Assembly (NCBI GenBank): GCA_964017145.1
Contig: OZ024848.1
Location: 3,298,501 to 3,362,500 of the forward strand
Source of the DNA: Agrocybe praecox
Taxonomy: Eukaryota > Basidiomycota > Agaricomycetes > Agaricales > Agrocybaceae
DNA: 64,000 nt
Reading direction: 5' to 3'
This document shows, in pieces, positions 21,316 to 33,064 of the stretch (its first letter is position 1; every line of letters begins with the position of its first letter). Under the pieces are notes generated by a model. It had not been told where the DNA came from. It did no database searches and was given only the letters and a program-made list of their open reading frames with translations. The translations under genes were made by a program, and so were the position numbers.

Positions 21316-21946
21316 TCATGGAAGAGTAATTATATGTACTCTATAAACAGATGAGCAAGCATTAACATAGCCTTGTCTATCAAAAGATTGGAGATTATCC
21401 AGCGTTCCTGGTCTTGTTTTGAGAAAACGTGGGCTTTCGAGCATGTGGTGGAATAGGTTGAATAGAGGCCATCGTATTGGATGGATATCGGCCAATGGTA
21501 AGAGGCGCCGCCATTCTTTGCAGACACCATTAGATAATGTAAGGTTTGAGCTCCAGGAAAGAGAATACATCCAGTAAAAGCTCAGGCGGCAGTGACTGGA
21601 AGGCAAATTCTGAAAGAGGTGACTCGTAGTCTGGCTGTTCATTCTCAGACGCTGGTATGGAACTCTCGTACACTATGCCAATATGGGCACTCGGTAGGTG
21701 CTTTATCACGTCTGAATAAAATACGCGTTTAGGTCCTGAACGTGTATCATGGGAAAGTAGGGAGAAATTTCCTTGAGTAAGTGATTCGTTTGTTCGTTTA
21801 TGAAGCGAGATGCCAAAACGGCGACGAGAAAGGCTATCAAAATGAGAATGTAGTCGAGGTAGAAGGAAACCACCCTCGAAGTACAAAGACTTTCTAGTGC
21901 TAGGACTCAATATCACGACGAATGTATAATGTGCATAATACATCAA
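21316..21946 (-). pseudogene. F-box protein fragment with frameshift
   Basis: The reverse strand encodes the F-box signature LPPELLLDVFSFLELKPY, then a +/-1 frame jump at about 21540, and continues SNGVCKEWRRLLPLADIHP, then LFHHMLESPRFLKTRPGTL and NLQSFDRQGYV. This is a widespread agaricomycete F-box family whose members carry on for several hundred residues after this point; here the frame stops about 65 residues later. F-box proteins connect substrates to SCF ubiquitin ligases. The frameshift inside the F-box plus the early end argue for a dead copy, though a sequencing error at one base cannot be excluded. Confidence 0.75.
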
Positions 21947-22757
21947 TATTCGGTGTTCAATGATGATCTGATTTCAACCATTGGTGCTTGAAAGTCTATA
22001 AATAGGGTGCATAACCACCATCCTGATGGGAGCGTGCCATAGAGGGCTCAAATAGCAAGGCAGTGTTATGTGGCTTCGTCCTCTAGAAGAGATATAACGC
22101 AATTTCCGGCTATAACGAACACAGAGGATATTTTGGCATCTGCTATTGGCTTAGTGGTGCCATTCCTGCGTACTAGAAATGTCCACATTCATCCACGTAA
22201 CTAAACCTCGATACTAGGTCCTCTAATTTCCTGTCCCATCTGATGGACATTAAAATGATGAGAATTGACTATGCATTCGATTCCTCTTGTCCTCGAGAAC
22301 CACGTTGCGGAGCTATTGGTAAAGTGTACAAGGCGTATATCCTCTTACAGAATACAACGGGCCGTTATTTTTGGACGTCCTCATCTATGGAACCATGGAG
22401 ACTTGGCGTTTTCGATCATTTGGAGCAGCGCCAAGAAGGGCCGATCCCTTGTTGGGGGTTTCCATTGCACTGACTGCGAGTGCTATTTCGCTCTCTGACA
22501 ATGCGAGGATCATTGACGGCCTAGGAATGATAAGAAAATCCTTATATCATCTTGCTTTGTTCTCTGTGCGTGCGTGCCCAGTCTGTGTTAGGAGATAATG
22601 TCAAGTATTTCCTGATTCAATAGTACGTTCTCAAAGGCGCAAGGCCGTTTGCAAGGCGTATGTCATATGATGAAGATTTATTAGTAAATCGACGTTGGAT
22701 CAGCCCAATCTGTAGCATGCCCTGGTATCTAATATTGCAGACGCACGGAGCAGATAC
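21947..22757. other. Spacer, no gene assigned
   Basis: Short overlapping frames at 22243-22598 have no family resemblance that I can support. Confidence 0.35.
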
Positions 22758-22875
22758 GCACGATGGCTATTGCTATCAAAGGATGGATTGATGGGCTATG
22801 TACACGACCGAACAAGATATACTTAATCTAATCTACACGACAGATTGGCGAGTTAGTCAAATTGCACTGCCACAT
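22758..22875 (-). mobile_element. Degenerate LTR relic
   Basis: Shares with the 171-bp LTR the order CACGATGGC, AAAGGATGGA, TATGTACACGA, TTAATCTAATCTA and a terminal TTGCACTGCCACA. Heavily diverged; the outer end is not definable. Confidence 0.55.
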
Positions 22876-23268
22876 GCATATAGACTAGGTGCCAAATATG
22901 GCAACCATGGGGTGCCCTACACAGTCAGGGACAGGTTGAAAAATCGAGGGTATGCGGTCACTTGACTATGATATGAGGACCGTGGATCGCAAACCCGTAT
23001 AATCATCACTAGTCGTAATGTTCGTCAAACCCAGTTAGCCCCTTGGAATGCAAATGATATTAACATGATGGCAAATTGCGTGATATTGCATATCATAGAA
23101 TAATACAGAGTAGATAGGCCCGTACTACTTCATAACAAACTGGAGACAAAACTAGAACCAGAGGGGAAAGAGATGCAAGTACACATTGAATTTTCGACGT
23201 TAGTTCTAATTATCGAGGAGAATCTTGCTACTACGCAGAAGCAATATTCTCAACCGAAGAAGCTGAAT

Positions 23269-24384
23269 TTAAGACACGATTGTGGCCTGATAAAAATATG
23301 TTTAGCTCTGTTTCTAAGAACAGCTACAGAAGTGTGGGATGCTCACGATTTGTAATGCGACATTGGTCTGCGCGAGCAGCCTGCCGTTTACTGATGCACC
23401 AGTATGGGCGGTAATCGAAGTTTTACCGAGAATAACACCCTCGTGGTGAGCTCCTGTACCTATGTCTACCGATCCAGCTACGGCCCAAACGATGTTTTGG
23501 GCGAGGGCTCCACCAGAAAGGGTGATCCTCACTCCGGTGCTGAGTGAATACGTCTGAGCAATTTGGAAGATCCAGACTGAGCAGAGAAAATAACGAGAAA
23601 GTTCCATCATTAGCTCTGGCAGAATTACCGACACATTTTGAAGGGGGCTTACTGTCGGTAGGACCTCCTGAGATCGTGAACGAAGTTGCTGCAAGTACTG
23701 CACTCGTCCACTTATAAAGTCCGGGAGTCAGCGTCAGTCCACCGATTAATCCTAGACGTAATTGCCTTGTCAGACATCATGGCGTTCCGATACACGAAGA
23801 GGGGTAAAACTAAACGAACCTGAAGCGAGGTTGATAAAGTTCGGGTTCACTCGTCCAGATGCGTCCGTGAATGCGGTTTGCATATCATTGATGGATGTGA
23901 GGAGGTTTGCTGGAGTAGGTACCTTGAAATTTGCAGCGAATACTCTGCCGACTACTTGTGGGGACGTCGCGAACGTTCCTGAGCTATCGAGCGTTAAGCC
24001 GAATCCAGTGATTGCTGTTCCTGCAAGAGGGCTATTTCCAATGTCGCCCGCTAAAAATTAGTAACAGCGTTGAATTAGTCAGAGTGGTCATGTTATATAT
24101 AGCCGCATAGCTACGCACTTATTTTGGAGGTTGGCACAGTTGTAATTCCGGATTCAGCTAGGACGGCAAATTGTCCTGCAGTACGAAGATTGACAGGTGC
24201 AATTGCATTGAAGGATCTCGCCACCGGTGGGGCGGGTCCGCCTCCAGTCGGGAGGAATGCAGCTTGCACATACGTCTGTTTCAAGGGACATTGGGAGTAT
24301 ATCAGCACGAAGTAAGTACATGGTTATTCCATGATCAAGACGTACAGTCAGACAAAGGTAGAGAGTGGCGACCTTGAAGAACAT
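23269..24384 (-). CDS. Ice-binding protein, DUF3494 family (copy 1)
   Basis: Six exons: 24384-24346, 24275-24119, 24050-23820, 23751-23653, 23576-23347 and 23286-23269, giving 257 residues. A signal peptide, MFFKVATLYLCLTTYVQA, is split by the first intron. The DUF3494 domain is complete: APVNLRTAGQFAVLAESGIT, ITGDIGNSPLAGTAITGF, SPQVVGRVFAANF, INDMQTAFTDASGRVNPNF, LTLTPGLYKWTSAVL, IWIFQIAQTY, IVWAVAGSVDIGTGAHHEGV, ILGKTSITAHTGASVNGRLL. Known members fold as a right-handed beta-solenoid that adsorbs to ice and inhibits its recrystallisation outside the cell. There is no added linker. The tiny last exon (ATIVS) is required to avoid reading into the intron. Confidence 0.93.
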
Positions 24385-24453
24385 TGCTGCAGTGTTGACT
24401 TTAGGAAGAGCTGTGATTCTAAGTTTTTATCTAATTCACCATTCGTTCATCGT

Positions 24454-24461
24454 CTTTTATA
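24454..24461 (-). promoter_or_regulatory. TATA box of ice-binding copy 1
   Basis: TATAAAAG on the minus strand, about 77 bp before the ATG. The same box lies 74-84 bp before the ATG in all four cluster members. Confidence 0.65.
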
Positions 24462-24941
24462 CATATCGATACTGTGACTTTATTGTTAGAGTGGTCATGA
24501 CTGCCTACCTGTGGACATCTGTGACCTAAACAGACTTAGCGCGTTGAAACCAAGACCGTGGAGAACAACTCGTCAGAGTCTGTTGCTTCTGACAAGATTC
24601 AACAATCTACCGAAATTTTTACACAGACTATGTCACTTCGGGAAAGAAACTCCACTTTCAGGTACGTATATTGGGAAGAAAGAAGATGAATAATATTGCG
24701 GGAAACAACGACTACTACTTTTTTTCAGATGTTTTTTACAGTCCATAAATGCAGCTCACTAATCCAGAGAGGTTTCTGCTAATTATTATGGTGCTAGGAG
24801 ATAATCATGAAGAGTGGAATTGTTGATATCATTTTTCACGACTAGGGAAGACACCCTTCGACCAGCGGTTACTAGCTAACCTTAGACGAGACGCATGCTA
24901 TTGACAAGACTTACTACCAGTGGCCCAAGCGAATCCTCTGA

Positions 24942-24983
24942 CAGCGGTGGAAGTGCGGTGATAAGTGTTGTATCTATTCATGA
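24942..24983 (-). promoter_or_regulatory. Conserved upstream element of ice-binding copy 1
   Basis: Core CAGCGGTGGAAGTGCGG (as read on the + strand) about 560 bp before the ATG, shared with the other three copies. The adjacent sequence on the gene's strand ends in a splice-donor-like GTAAGT, so it may be part of an exon instead of a protein-binding site. Confidence 0.5.
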
Positions 24984-27454
24984 ATAGTAGTGTGGTGTTC
25001 GTTCGATCAATGCAGAGTATCATAATCTCCTGTACAATGAAGAAACCTTTGCTGAAGCGTGAAGGTTTGGAATGGAATCGACGTCTGATTGATCTCATAG
25101 CCATCGCTCATGATAACACCGTAATCGTTGGTCTGAGTCGCGGCAGAGAGAGTGGACCGTGGTATGCTTCATGGACAGGTGATGGAAAAAATCCGTTACT
25201 TCAGGCGCTTCATAAATAAGTCACATATACATATGGCGCGATATTACCCATGACGTAGCGACTGAGAATTGACATTAAATTATTTTTACGTAATCCCTGC
25301 ATGTATAGTCATACTACTAGTACGGCCCAGTCCGCACAGACTGAGAGGGGACGACCGCCATCTACCTCTCTGAGGTGTCATCATCTGCGTTCTGGGATTT
25401 AAGATTCCTACGGAATACTCAATCGGCACTAAGAAACTTTATTTGCCAACCAAGATGAAAGTGCGGCATAAGTGTTCTATCTATTTTTAAAGTTAAAGGC
25501 TGCGGTGTGGTTGTCTACGTGTCCCGTACAATGGACTCCGAGGAATTGGCCTCACCTGAGCTTTCAGCTTGAGCTTGGAGCTCCGGAAAGTGAGGCCTGA
25601 GATGTCAGCCGTGGGCATATCGAGTCATGTATAGAAAACTATCTATACATATTACATCCCTGTATCCATAGTCTCGGTTACGAGTTGTGCTAATGTCTTG
25701 TCTGTCTCAATAGGAATGCCTTATGCGTCACGTCCGACATATCTGCCCAGTCTATCCTCGCTGAAGCTACCCGTCACATAGCCACCCTTTTTCAATTTGT
25801 CAAGGCCTATATGCAACAGGCATAAGTATTAAGAGGTAGGCTAACCAATTTGCCAAATGTAATTGACCCCCTCCTCAACACCATTAGTGTAACTCACAGC
25901 AGTAATTTAGAAGGTTCCGGTGAGTACTTGGTGCGTGGGAGTGCATTATTTAAAGAGCCATTTGGCCCAGCTAAACATCTACGATACGCATCCCAGAACA
26001 CTCGTCGCGTCGCGTCATAATTCAGGTCACGCCGTGAATTTACATGGCACGTGATATAATTTTAGTCAATTTTGGCATGGTTCGATTTCTAGTTTCGACG
26101 TTCAAACTTCTAACAACAACCCTTCGTATCACAATGACCAAACAGTTGGAATCTTGTCTGTACTCTGTCCCACCTTCATTCCCTGATACGCAATTTGCGA
26201 ATGTTCGAGTGTTCTGCGGATGAAATGGAAATGCGGGGATACAGGGGGTCCAGGTCAGGGGACGTGTTTAAAGGTGCCAGTGAGCGCCAATGCAATTGTG
26301 CCTAATATTACTACCTGCACAAGATCTATCAGAATTATGTCTCGAATCGCGGGAATCGTGGGCCAGCTCACATCCGCTCGCTCTGCCCAGCCCTTCCCAG
26401 GTGCTCGCGTGTCTGTGGAAGGAATTGCATCATCTCTTTCCCCTCTCTTCTCATCATCTCGTTTCTTATACAAAATAACACACCTGTTTAACATTAATAG
26501 CGGACGCACTTCGACGCGGGTCTGTGCTGCTCAAAGACTCTATTTCTCTAAAATATTTTACCCCCATCAGGTACACTGATTTTAGCATGATTCGCGACAT
26601 GTAACCTGTTGGCTGCTGGTTTCTCTAAGAGAACCTGAACGAAAATCCTCATTGTGAGTCCCCACAGCTACTTGACATGACGCTCACTCAAATTCTACTC
26701 CCTCTTACTAGCTTTCAGCATATTAATTTTTCCTCGCGTCCATTTTTTGCTTCTCTTACTTTCATAATGCATTCTTTCTATTTCATTTCCTTCTCTTTCC
26801 TCTCTCTCTCTTTCGTATCTCCGCATTCGCTTACCATTTTCCATCCAACGAAGCCCATGACTTAGATCCGATCGTGAACACTTCAACTAAGCGTTGCCTC
26901 TTTATAACATCTTGCAACGTCCAATGTTGATCGAAAAGCTCATCTCCGTTGTCGTTCCTACGAACTCTGCATCTCTATTCCCAGATTCATATTTGATTCA
27001 TCTCGGAACGTTAATGGTTGTCTGTGCTTAAAATTAATTTTCTTCGTTCCTCTCTTTCTTCCCCCCCTCTTCCTTCTGTGCGACCCCTTTACACCCTCTT
27101 TGCCTCTCCTTGCGCCTGTAGACTAGCACTTTTTTTTAAATCAAAGTTCACTCCCTTACGACTTCGGGAAAGATTTTAACAAGGGATTTTGATAGGTGAT
27201 CTGGGCAAAAGAAAAATACTATGCGTAGTAAAACACAACTTAAGATATGTTGCCAATAAGATGAAGTTACAAAAAGGATAGTAAATTGCGTGTTATTTAA
27301 TATCAGGAAGATTACAAAGTAGCAAGGTCCATACTACTTTAAGTACAACAAACAGGGAATAACACCAGAGAAGGATAAAAGTGTGATTTAGTATTGCGTA
27401 CCAAAGAGCAATATTCCCAACCAAAGAAGCCCAATATCACTCTGCCAGGATAGT
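24984..27454. other. Long spacer between ice-binding copies 1 and 2
   Basis: No supported gene. A degenerate fifth copy of the cluster's upstream element lies at about 25455-25495 (GAAAGTGCGGCATAAGTG). 26.67-27.12 kb is strongly pyrimidine-rich on the + strand. The small frames at 26220-26579 look like chance. Confidence 0.4.
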
Positions 27455-28622
27455 CTAGAGAGACACAACTGTGGCCTGAAAAAAAAAACATGTTTTTCCC
27501 TGTTTCCTAGAATAGGCATCGAAATATGAATTACTCACAATTTGTAACGCGACCATCGTCTGTGCGAGCAGCCTTCCATTTACAGTTGATCCAGTATGGG
27601 CCGTGATACCGGTTTTACCGAGAATAACGCCTTCGTGGTGAGCTCCTGTTCCCAAATTTACAGCCCCAGAAACGACCCAAACGATGTTTTTAGCGAGGGC
27701 TCCGCCCGAAAGGTTGATCCTCACTCCGGTGCTGAGTGTGTACGTCTGCGCAATTTGGAAGATCCAGACAGAAAAAAGAGGGAGAGCACGGAAACGTGAT
27801 TAGCAAAGTTATGACATGTTCTGAAAAGGGAGCTTACTATCAGTAGGACCTCCTGAGATCGTGAACGAAGTTGCTGCAAGTACTGCACTCGTCCACTTGT
27901 AAAGTCCGGGAGTCAACGTCAATCCGGCAATTAATCCTATTTGGAATTCCCTTACCATCAGAAGTCGTTTCTCTTCGATATAAAATAGATCTAGAAAAAC
28001 AAACCTGCGCCAAGATTGAGAAAGTTCGGGTTTACTCGTCCACTCGCGTCAGTGAATGCGGTCTGCATATCACTAATAGCAGTAATGAGATTTGATGGGG
28101 TAGGTACTTTGTAGTTTGCAGCGAATATTTTTCCAACTACTTGTGGAGCCGTCGCAAACGTTCCTGAGCTATCGAGCGTTAAACTAAATCCCGTGATTGC
28201 TGTCCCCGCAAGGGGGCTATTTCCAATGTCGCCCGCTGAGAATTAACAACGTTGAATTAGTCAGAGTGGTCAGGTCGTATATAACCGGATAGGTACGCAC
28301 TTATACTGGAGCTGGGTACAGTTAAAATTCCAGATTCAGCTAGGATGGCAAACTGACCTGCAGTACGAAGATTGACAGGCGCAAGAGTATTGATGGATCT
28401 TCCCATCGGAGAGGCGATAGAAGTGTAGTCTCCATCTGCGATTGAAGTACCGCCTATGACTGGAGCGGCGGGCCCGCCTCTAATTGCGGGGAATGTAGCT
28501 TGCACATAGGTCTGTTTCAAAGGACATTGGGAAGATATCAATACGAAGGGAGTACATGGTTATTCCGCATGATCAAGACGTACCGTTAGACAAAGGTAGA
28601 GAGTGGCGGCCTTGAAGAACAT
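27455..28622 (-). CDS. Ice-binding protein, DUF3494 family (copy 2)
   Basis: Same six-exon plan as copy 1: first exon MFFKAATLYLCLT, the codon split before TGDIG, a GTAAGC donor after the PTD codons, and a short last exon ATVVSL (stop at 27455). About 276 residues. Signal peptide through TYVQA. Between it and APVNLRTAGQ is a 20-residue longer, Gly/Ala/Ser-rich segment (PVIGGTSIADGDYTSIASPM) than in copy 1. Domain landmarks: SPLAGTAITGFSLTLDSSGT, TYTLSTGVRINLSGGALAKN, VSGAVNLGTGAHHEGVILGK, TGSTVNGRLLAQTMVALQI. It is closest to copy 1 (shared SGGALA and ITAHTG), so the two are likely a tandem pair. Expected to be secreted. Confidence 0.92.
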
Positions 28623-28688
28623 TGTTGCAGTGTTGACTTTAGAAAGAGCTGTGATTCTAAGGTTTTATCCAATTCACCATTCGTTCAT

Positions 28689-28696
28689 CTTTTATA
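28689..28696 (-). promoter_or_regulatory. TATA box of ice-binding copy 2
   Basis: TATAAAAG on the minus strand, about 74 bp before the ATG. Confidence 0.65.
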
Positions 28697-29244
28697 CAAT
28701 GTGATACGGTGACTTTAATGTCAGAGTGGCCATGGCTTCCTACTTGTGGAAACCTGTGACCCAAGCGAAGTTAGCGCGTCGAAAGCAGGACCGCGGGGAG
28801 TGGTTCGTCAGAATGTATTGCAATGCTTCTGACAAGATTCAACGGCCAACAGAAAGTTTTACACAGACTACGTCACTTCTGGAAAGAAACTCCAACTTCA
28901 GGTACGTATGTTGGGACGAAAGAAGATGAGCAAATTTCCGGGAACTGACGATGGCTATGTTTTTCGATTTTGTCCCCAGTCAATGAATGGATTTGTCTAT
29001 CCACCAAAGTTCCTGCTATTCATTGTAGTGGGAAGATATGACCGTAACTGAGAGTCGATTTATTCAGCTGTCACTCCTGTCAAGAAGACGAAGAAATCGT
29101 TGTATGATCAAGTATCCTAAAAGGGGAAATATAAGTGCACTGTCCCGATGAAGCCCTTCCAGTCATTGGCTATCATTAATTAACCTTAGACGAGACGCAC
29201 GTGCTATTAAAACTTACTGCCAGTGGACCAGCTCAATCCTCTAG

Positions 29245-29287
29245 CAGCGGTGGAAGGGCGGTTAGAAGTGTTGAATCTATTCATGTA
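29245..29287 (-). promoter_or_regulatory. Conserved upstream element of ice-binding copy 2
   Basis: CAGCGGTGGAAGGGCGG about 620 bp before the ATG, with the same neighbours as in copy 1 (CAGTGGACCA and CAATCCTCT before it, a TCTATTCATG stretch after it). Confidence 0.5.
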
Positions 29288-30726
29288 GACTAGTGCTGGT
29301 TCCCTACGTCGGAAAATGCACACAATCTGGTCGGATCGACCCAGAATGGTTGACCTTCTATGTAATCTCCGCTCAAATGGAGGACCCTCAGCTAATAAAG
29401 CTTCAAGACTGAAACGACGACTTACCTGTTTCATGGCCATTTCTTATGCAAAAGGTATAGTCGTTAGTCCGAGTTGCGACATGGAGGCTTATTACAAGGT
29501 GGACTGTGGTAGGATTCGCGAACAGATGGTTGGCAGGAATCCGTCGGTTCAGGCGCTCCAAGAATAATACACGCCTATGACGCGGTATGACTATCGATGA
29601 CGTAGGGGCTGAGAATTGACGTAAATTTACAGTCATGCATATTACTAATAGTAGGACGGAGTCCGGACTGAGCGAGGATGGAAGTCATTTACGAGTCGCT
29701 GCCGCGGTGCCACTATCTTCTTCCTAGAATCTTGTATTCTTGATGCATTCGGAGTCTACAGCTTAATTGAAACTAGGCTAAGAGCCTAAAAGACCTGAGT
29801 TGTAAACAACGATGCAGACGTTGTACCCATGTATTTGGCCAGTATTCCATGTTTCACCTTGAAACTCCCTGTAAATAAGGAATAATGTAAGGTTCACAAC
29901 CTGCGTACACTCGAAATCGATCAAACACGCCGTCGCGACTGTGCGCAGGCAAGCACGCATTCCCACGTTTATGATGCGCATTATCTAATATCGGGATTCG
30001 CCCTTTGGAATCAGGCTTTCTGTAAGGTGTATGGAGAATTACCTGCACCACGTACGGTGGATCAAATTTCAGGCTATATGGAGAGCTGTTCTGCATAGAG
30101 AGTGACATTATACACCTAACTTGGCTTGCTGGCGTGCGCCGACAGCCAGGAATCTGGCCAGATTGCAATTTTAACAGTGCGTTATTTTTACATGTCTAAA
30201 TTAACTTGTTGACAGTTACCCACTGCACGCCCATAGCTGTTTTCTTATAGGCTACATACGTGGGCCTGTCAGCTTCTAAGAATGCAGGAAGCAATGGAGG
30301 CGCTGTAGACAAGTGTATGATTGTCATACTCGCTTAGTCCGTCCGTATTATTTGTATGATATAGCGTATAAGATTGCTCATGTTGATTATCAGGCCCTAC
30401 ATCATGGGTATTACTACGCGTCATACGGTGCTAAGTCTGTAGTCTTCTCAGAGCGCCTGAACCAGCTTATTTATGGCATCATCGCAAAGCCTACAACCTT
30501 GAAACAAACCTCCCTGCAGCGACTCAAACCAACGATTACAACGTTCGAATAGATAATTGTCATAAATCCAATAGCCCACCGATTCCCTGTTTAAGCTTGA
30601 GACTTAGGCCTTCGAGTTTCAGGTAAGTTTTTCCACTTTAAGGGAGATTACGACAGGAAGTGAAACATCAAGACCACGGGCATTTCCGACGTAACAAGCC
30701 TCTGAGAATAGATACATGCTACAGCA
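29288..30726. other. Spacer between divergent ice-binding copies 2 and 3
   Basis: Intergenic DNA between genes transcribed away from each other. No frame has recognisable features. Confidence 0.4.
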
Positions 30727-30750
30727 CTTCTCACCGCACTTCCACCGCTG
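30727..30750 (+). promoter_or_regulatory. Conserved upstream element of ice-binding copy 3 (inverted with its gene)
   Basis: The reverse complement contains CAGCGGTGGAAGTGCGG, about 620 bp before the ATG at 31370. Orientation relative to the gene is the same as for the other copies. A GTAAGT follows at 30783. Confidence 0.5.
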
Positions 30751-31285
30751 CTGGAGATATTTGGAGTGGTCCATTGGCACTGGTAAGTGCTAATATTTGG
30801 ATCGTTCTTCTTGTATGGGGTCAATTGGTGGCTGGAATAGACTCGCCAAGACAGCGCGTTTATATCGGCATTTACACATACGTCGTCTACTCGAAATAGA
30901 TGAAATATCGAAATTTCAACTCTTTGTGACCATAACCTGGCAGCACAATGGATGTAGTAGAAACCTCTGCGGATGAACAGACCGAATTCATTGACTGTAA
31001 ACAACAGTCGAAACAACATAGTCGTCGTAGTTTCCCGTCAAATTATCCATATTCTTGCTTTTCAAAATACGTACATGAAAGTGGTGTTTCTTTCTAGATG
31101 TAGCCTAGTCTGTTTCAAGATGCCGGTATGTTGTTGAAGTGGGGTACGTTGTCAAAGGAAACACAGTCTAACGAGTTCTTCTTCTCCTCCGCGGTCCTAG
31201 TCGCGACGAGCTATGATTTTTTGTTAATGCTGCTCAAAGGAAGGAGGACCTCTTTTCTCTACCCATGACGTAGCAGTAGAATGCG

Positions 31286-31293
31286 TATAAAAG
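31286..31293 (+). promoter_or_regulatory. TATA box of ice-binding copy 3
   Basis: TATAAAAG, 84 bp before the ATG. Confidence 0.65.
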
Positions 31294-31369
31294 ATGAGGA
31301 CCTAACGGTGATTTTAAGAAAAAAAACTCAAAGTCACAACTCTTGTTTTTAAATTCCAACACAGTACCA

Positions 31370-33064
31370 ATGTTCTTGAAGGCCGCCATTCTCTACTTCT
31401 GTCTGACGGTACGCCTTTATCATGGCACAAATGTGTACTTCGGTCGTGCTGATATATTTGCATGGTTTTTTTTGAACAGACGTGTGTGCAAGGTGCATTC
31501 CTTCCGATCGTAGGCGGGCTCGGACCACCTGCCAAACGCGATCTTCCGGTAGTAAGCGGAGTCTTCAGTCCTAGCGCTGGCCCAGGTGGGATACCCATTG
31601 TCAGCATTCCGATTATTCCAACTTTTGGAATTCCGACTGTATCACTTCCAATTCCGACTTCAATTCCAATTCCACTCCCTACTGATATCCCGACTGTACT
31701 CCCTACCTCTCTACCGGTGTCAGTTCCCATTGGAATCCCGACTGCACTGCCTACTTCTCTACCACTTTCAGTTCCCACAGAGATCCCAACTGCGCTCCCT
31801 ACTTCCTTACCAGTCTCAATCCCCACTGATATCCCCACTGTACTCCCTACTTCTCTTCCAGTTTCAGTTCCCACCGAAATCCCGACTGCGCCCCCTACTT
31901 CTCTACCAGTTTCAGTTCCCACTGATATTCCGACTGCACTGCCCACCTCTCTACCAATCACAATTCCCACTTCAGTACCTACTGCAATCCCCACCTCTGT
32001 ACCAGTTACCATCCCCACTTCAGTCCCTACCTCTGTTCCCACTTCGGTCCCGACGTCTATACCAACTTCAATCCCCTCGACGTCTTCAAGCTCAGTCCCA
32101 GTCGGCATCCCAACTGGTGTAGCCCCTGTCAATCTTGGTACTGCGGGTCAATTTTCCATTCTGGCTCAATCCGGAATTTCAAGTGTATCTCAGTCTAGCA
32201 TAAGTGCGTACCCACCTATTCTATTATATGTGACCTGATCAACTAATTTTACGCTATTACTGGTCAGCGGGAGATATTGGAAATAGTCCTCTCCCATCCA
32301 CGGCAATTACTGGATTTAATTTAACCCTCGATGCTTCAGGAACATTCGCTGTGTCTCCGCAAGTAGTAGGACGAGTTTTGGCTGCAGATTATAAGACACC
32401 TACGCCATCCACCCTCCAAATTGCTATTGGCGATATGCAGACCGCATTCAACGATGCGAATGGACGGCTAAACCCGGACGGCTTGAACCTCGGCGCAGGT
32501 TTGTTCTCTACTTTTATGTTCATACAGGAGAGAGATGATTTCTGAAAAGACAATCTTATCTATGATTTAGGATTGATTGGCGGACTGACGTTCACTCCAG
32601 GACTTTACAAGTGGACAAGTGACGTACTTGCAGCAACTTCCTTCACGCTTGTAGGAGGGCCTACTGATGGTAAGTCAGCTTGAAAACACGAGAAATATCT
32701 TTACCATGGCTGATCACGTCTCCGTGATTTCCTTTTCTTCTTCTCTGTGCAGTCTTCATCTTCCAAATTGCGCAGACTTACACACTCAGCACCGGGGTAC
32801 AGGTCATCCTTGCGGGTGGAGCTCTAACCCAGAACATAATTTGGGTCGTATCTGCTGGCGTAATTTTAGGCTCAGGATCTCATCATGAGGGCGTCATTCT
32901 TGGTAAAAGTGCGATTACTGCGAATACGGGATCGTCGGTTAATGGAAGGCTATTCGCGCAGACGAAGGTCGCATTGCAAGTGGTGAGCATTCATTCATTC
33001 AATGCAGATTACGTTAAAGGCCGCTCACTGTTTTTCTTATCAGACTACGGTCGTGTCTCTTTAG
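31370..33064 (+). CDS. Ice-binding protein with long Pro/Thr/Ser linker (copy 3)
   Basis: Exons 31370-31408, 31480-32203, 32268-32498, 32571-32669, 32753-32982 and 33044-33064 sum to 448 codons (447 residues). Signal peptide MFLKAAILYFCLTTCVQG. Residues about 50-225 are a linker of (I/L/V)PT(S/A) periodicity containing seven 16-residue repeats of the type TDIPTALPTSLPVSVP. Then comes a full DUF3494 domain: APVNLGTAGQFSILAQSGIS, SPQVVGRVLAADYKTPTPST, IGDMQTAFNDANGRLN, GLYKWTSDVLAATSFTL, VFIFQIAQTYTLSTGVQVIL, GSGSHHEGVILGKSAITANT. The linker resembles O-mannosylated stalks in other secreted fungal proteins and could hold the ice-binding domain away from the wall or matrix; that role is inferred. 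It is the only cluster member on the + strand. Confidence 0.93.
31681..32016 (+). repeat. Coding 48-bp tandem repeat (seven copies) in ice-binding copy 3
   Basis: In-frame 48-bp units start at 31681, 31729, 31777, 31825, 31873, 31921 and 31969. Each encodes 16 residues of the pattern x-x-IPT-x-LPTSLPVSVP. A 12-bp sub-period (PTS-x) continues to about 32090. Copies differ mostly at third positions and at the I/V/L sites. Confidence 0.85.

Noticed and set aside
22243..22598. Overlapping plus-strand frames (76, 77 and 75 codons)
   Set aside because: No recognisable family, no splice sites that would extend them.
26220..26579. 119-codon plus-strand frame
   Set aside because: No domain, no signal peptide, overlapped by another frame of similar length on the opposite strand.
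30313..30552. 79-codon plus-strand frame rich in Tyr
   Set aside because: AT-rich chance frame in a divergent promoter region; no supporting feature.
31314..32132. 272-codon minus-strand frame full of Gly/Val/Thr/Glu repeats
   Set aside because: It is the antisense of the Pro/Thr repeat of ice-binding copy 3; the 48-bp repeat keeps all strands free of stops. It has no signal peptide or splice support.
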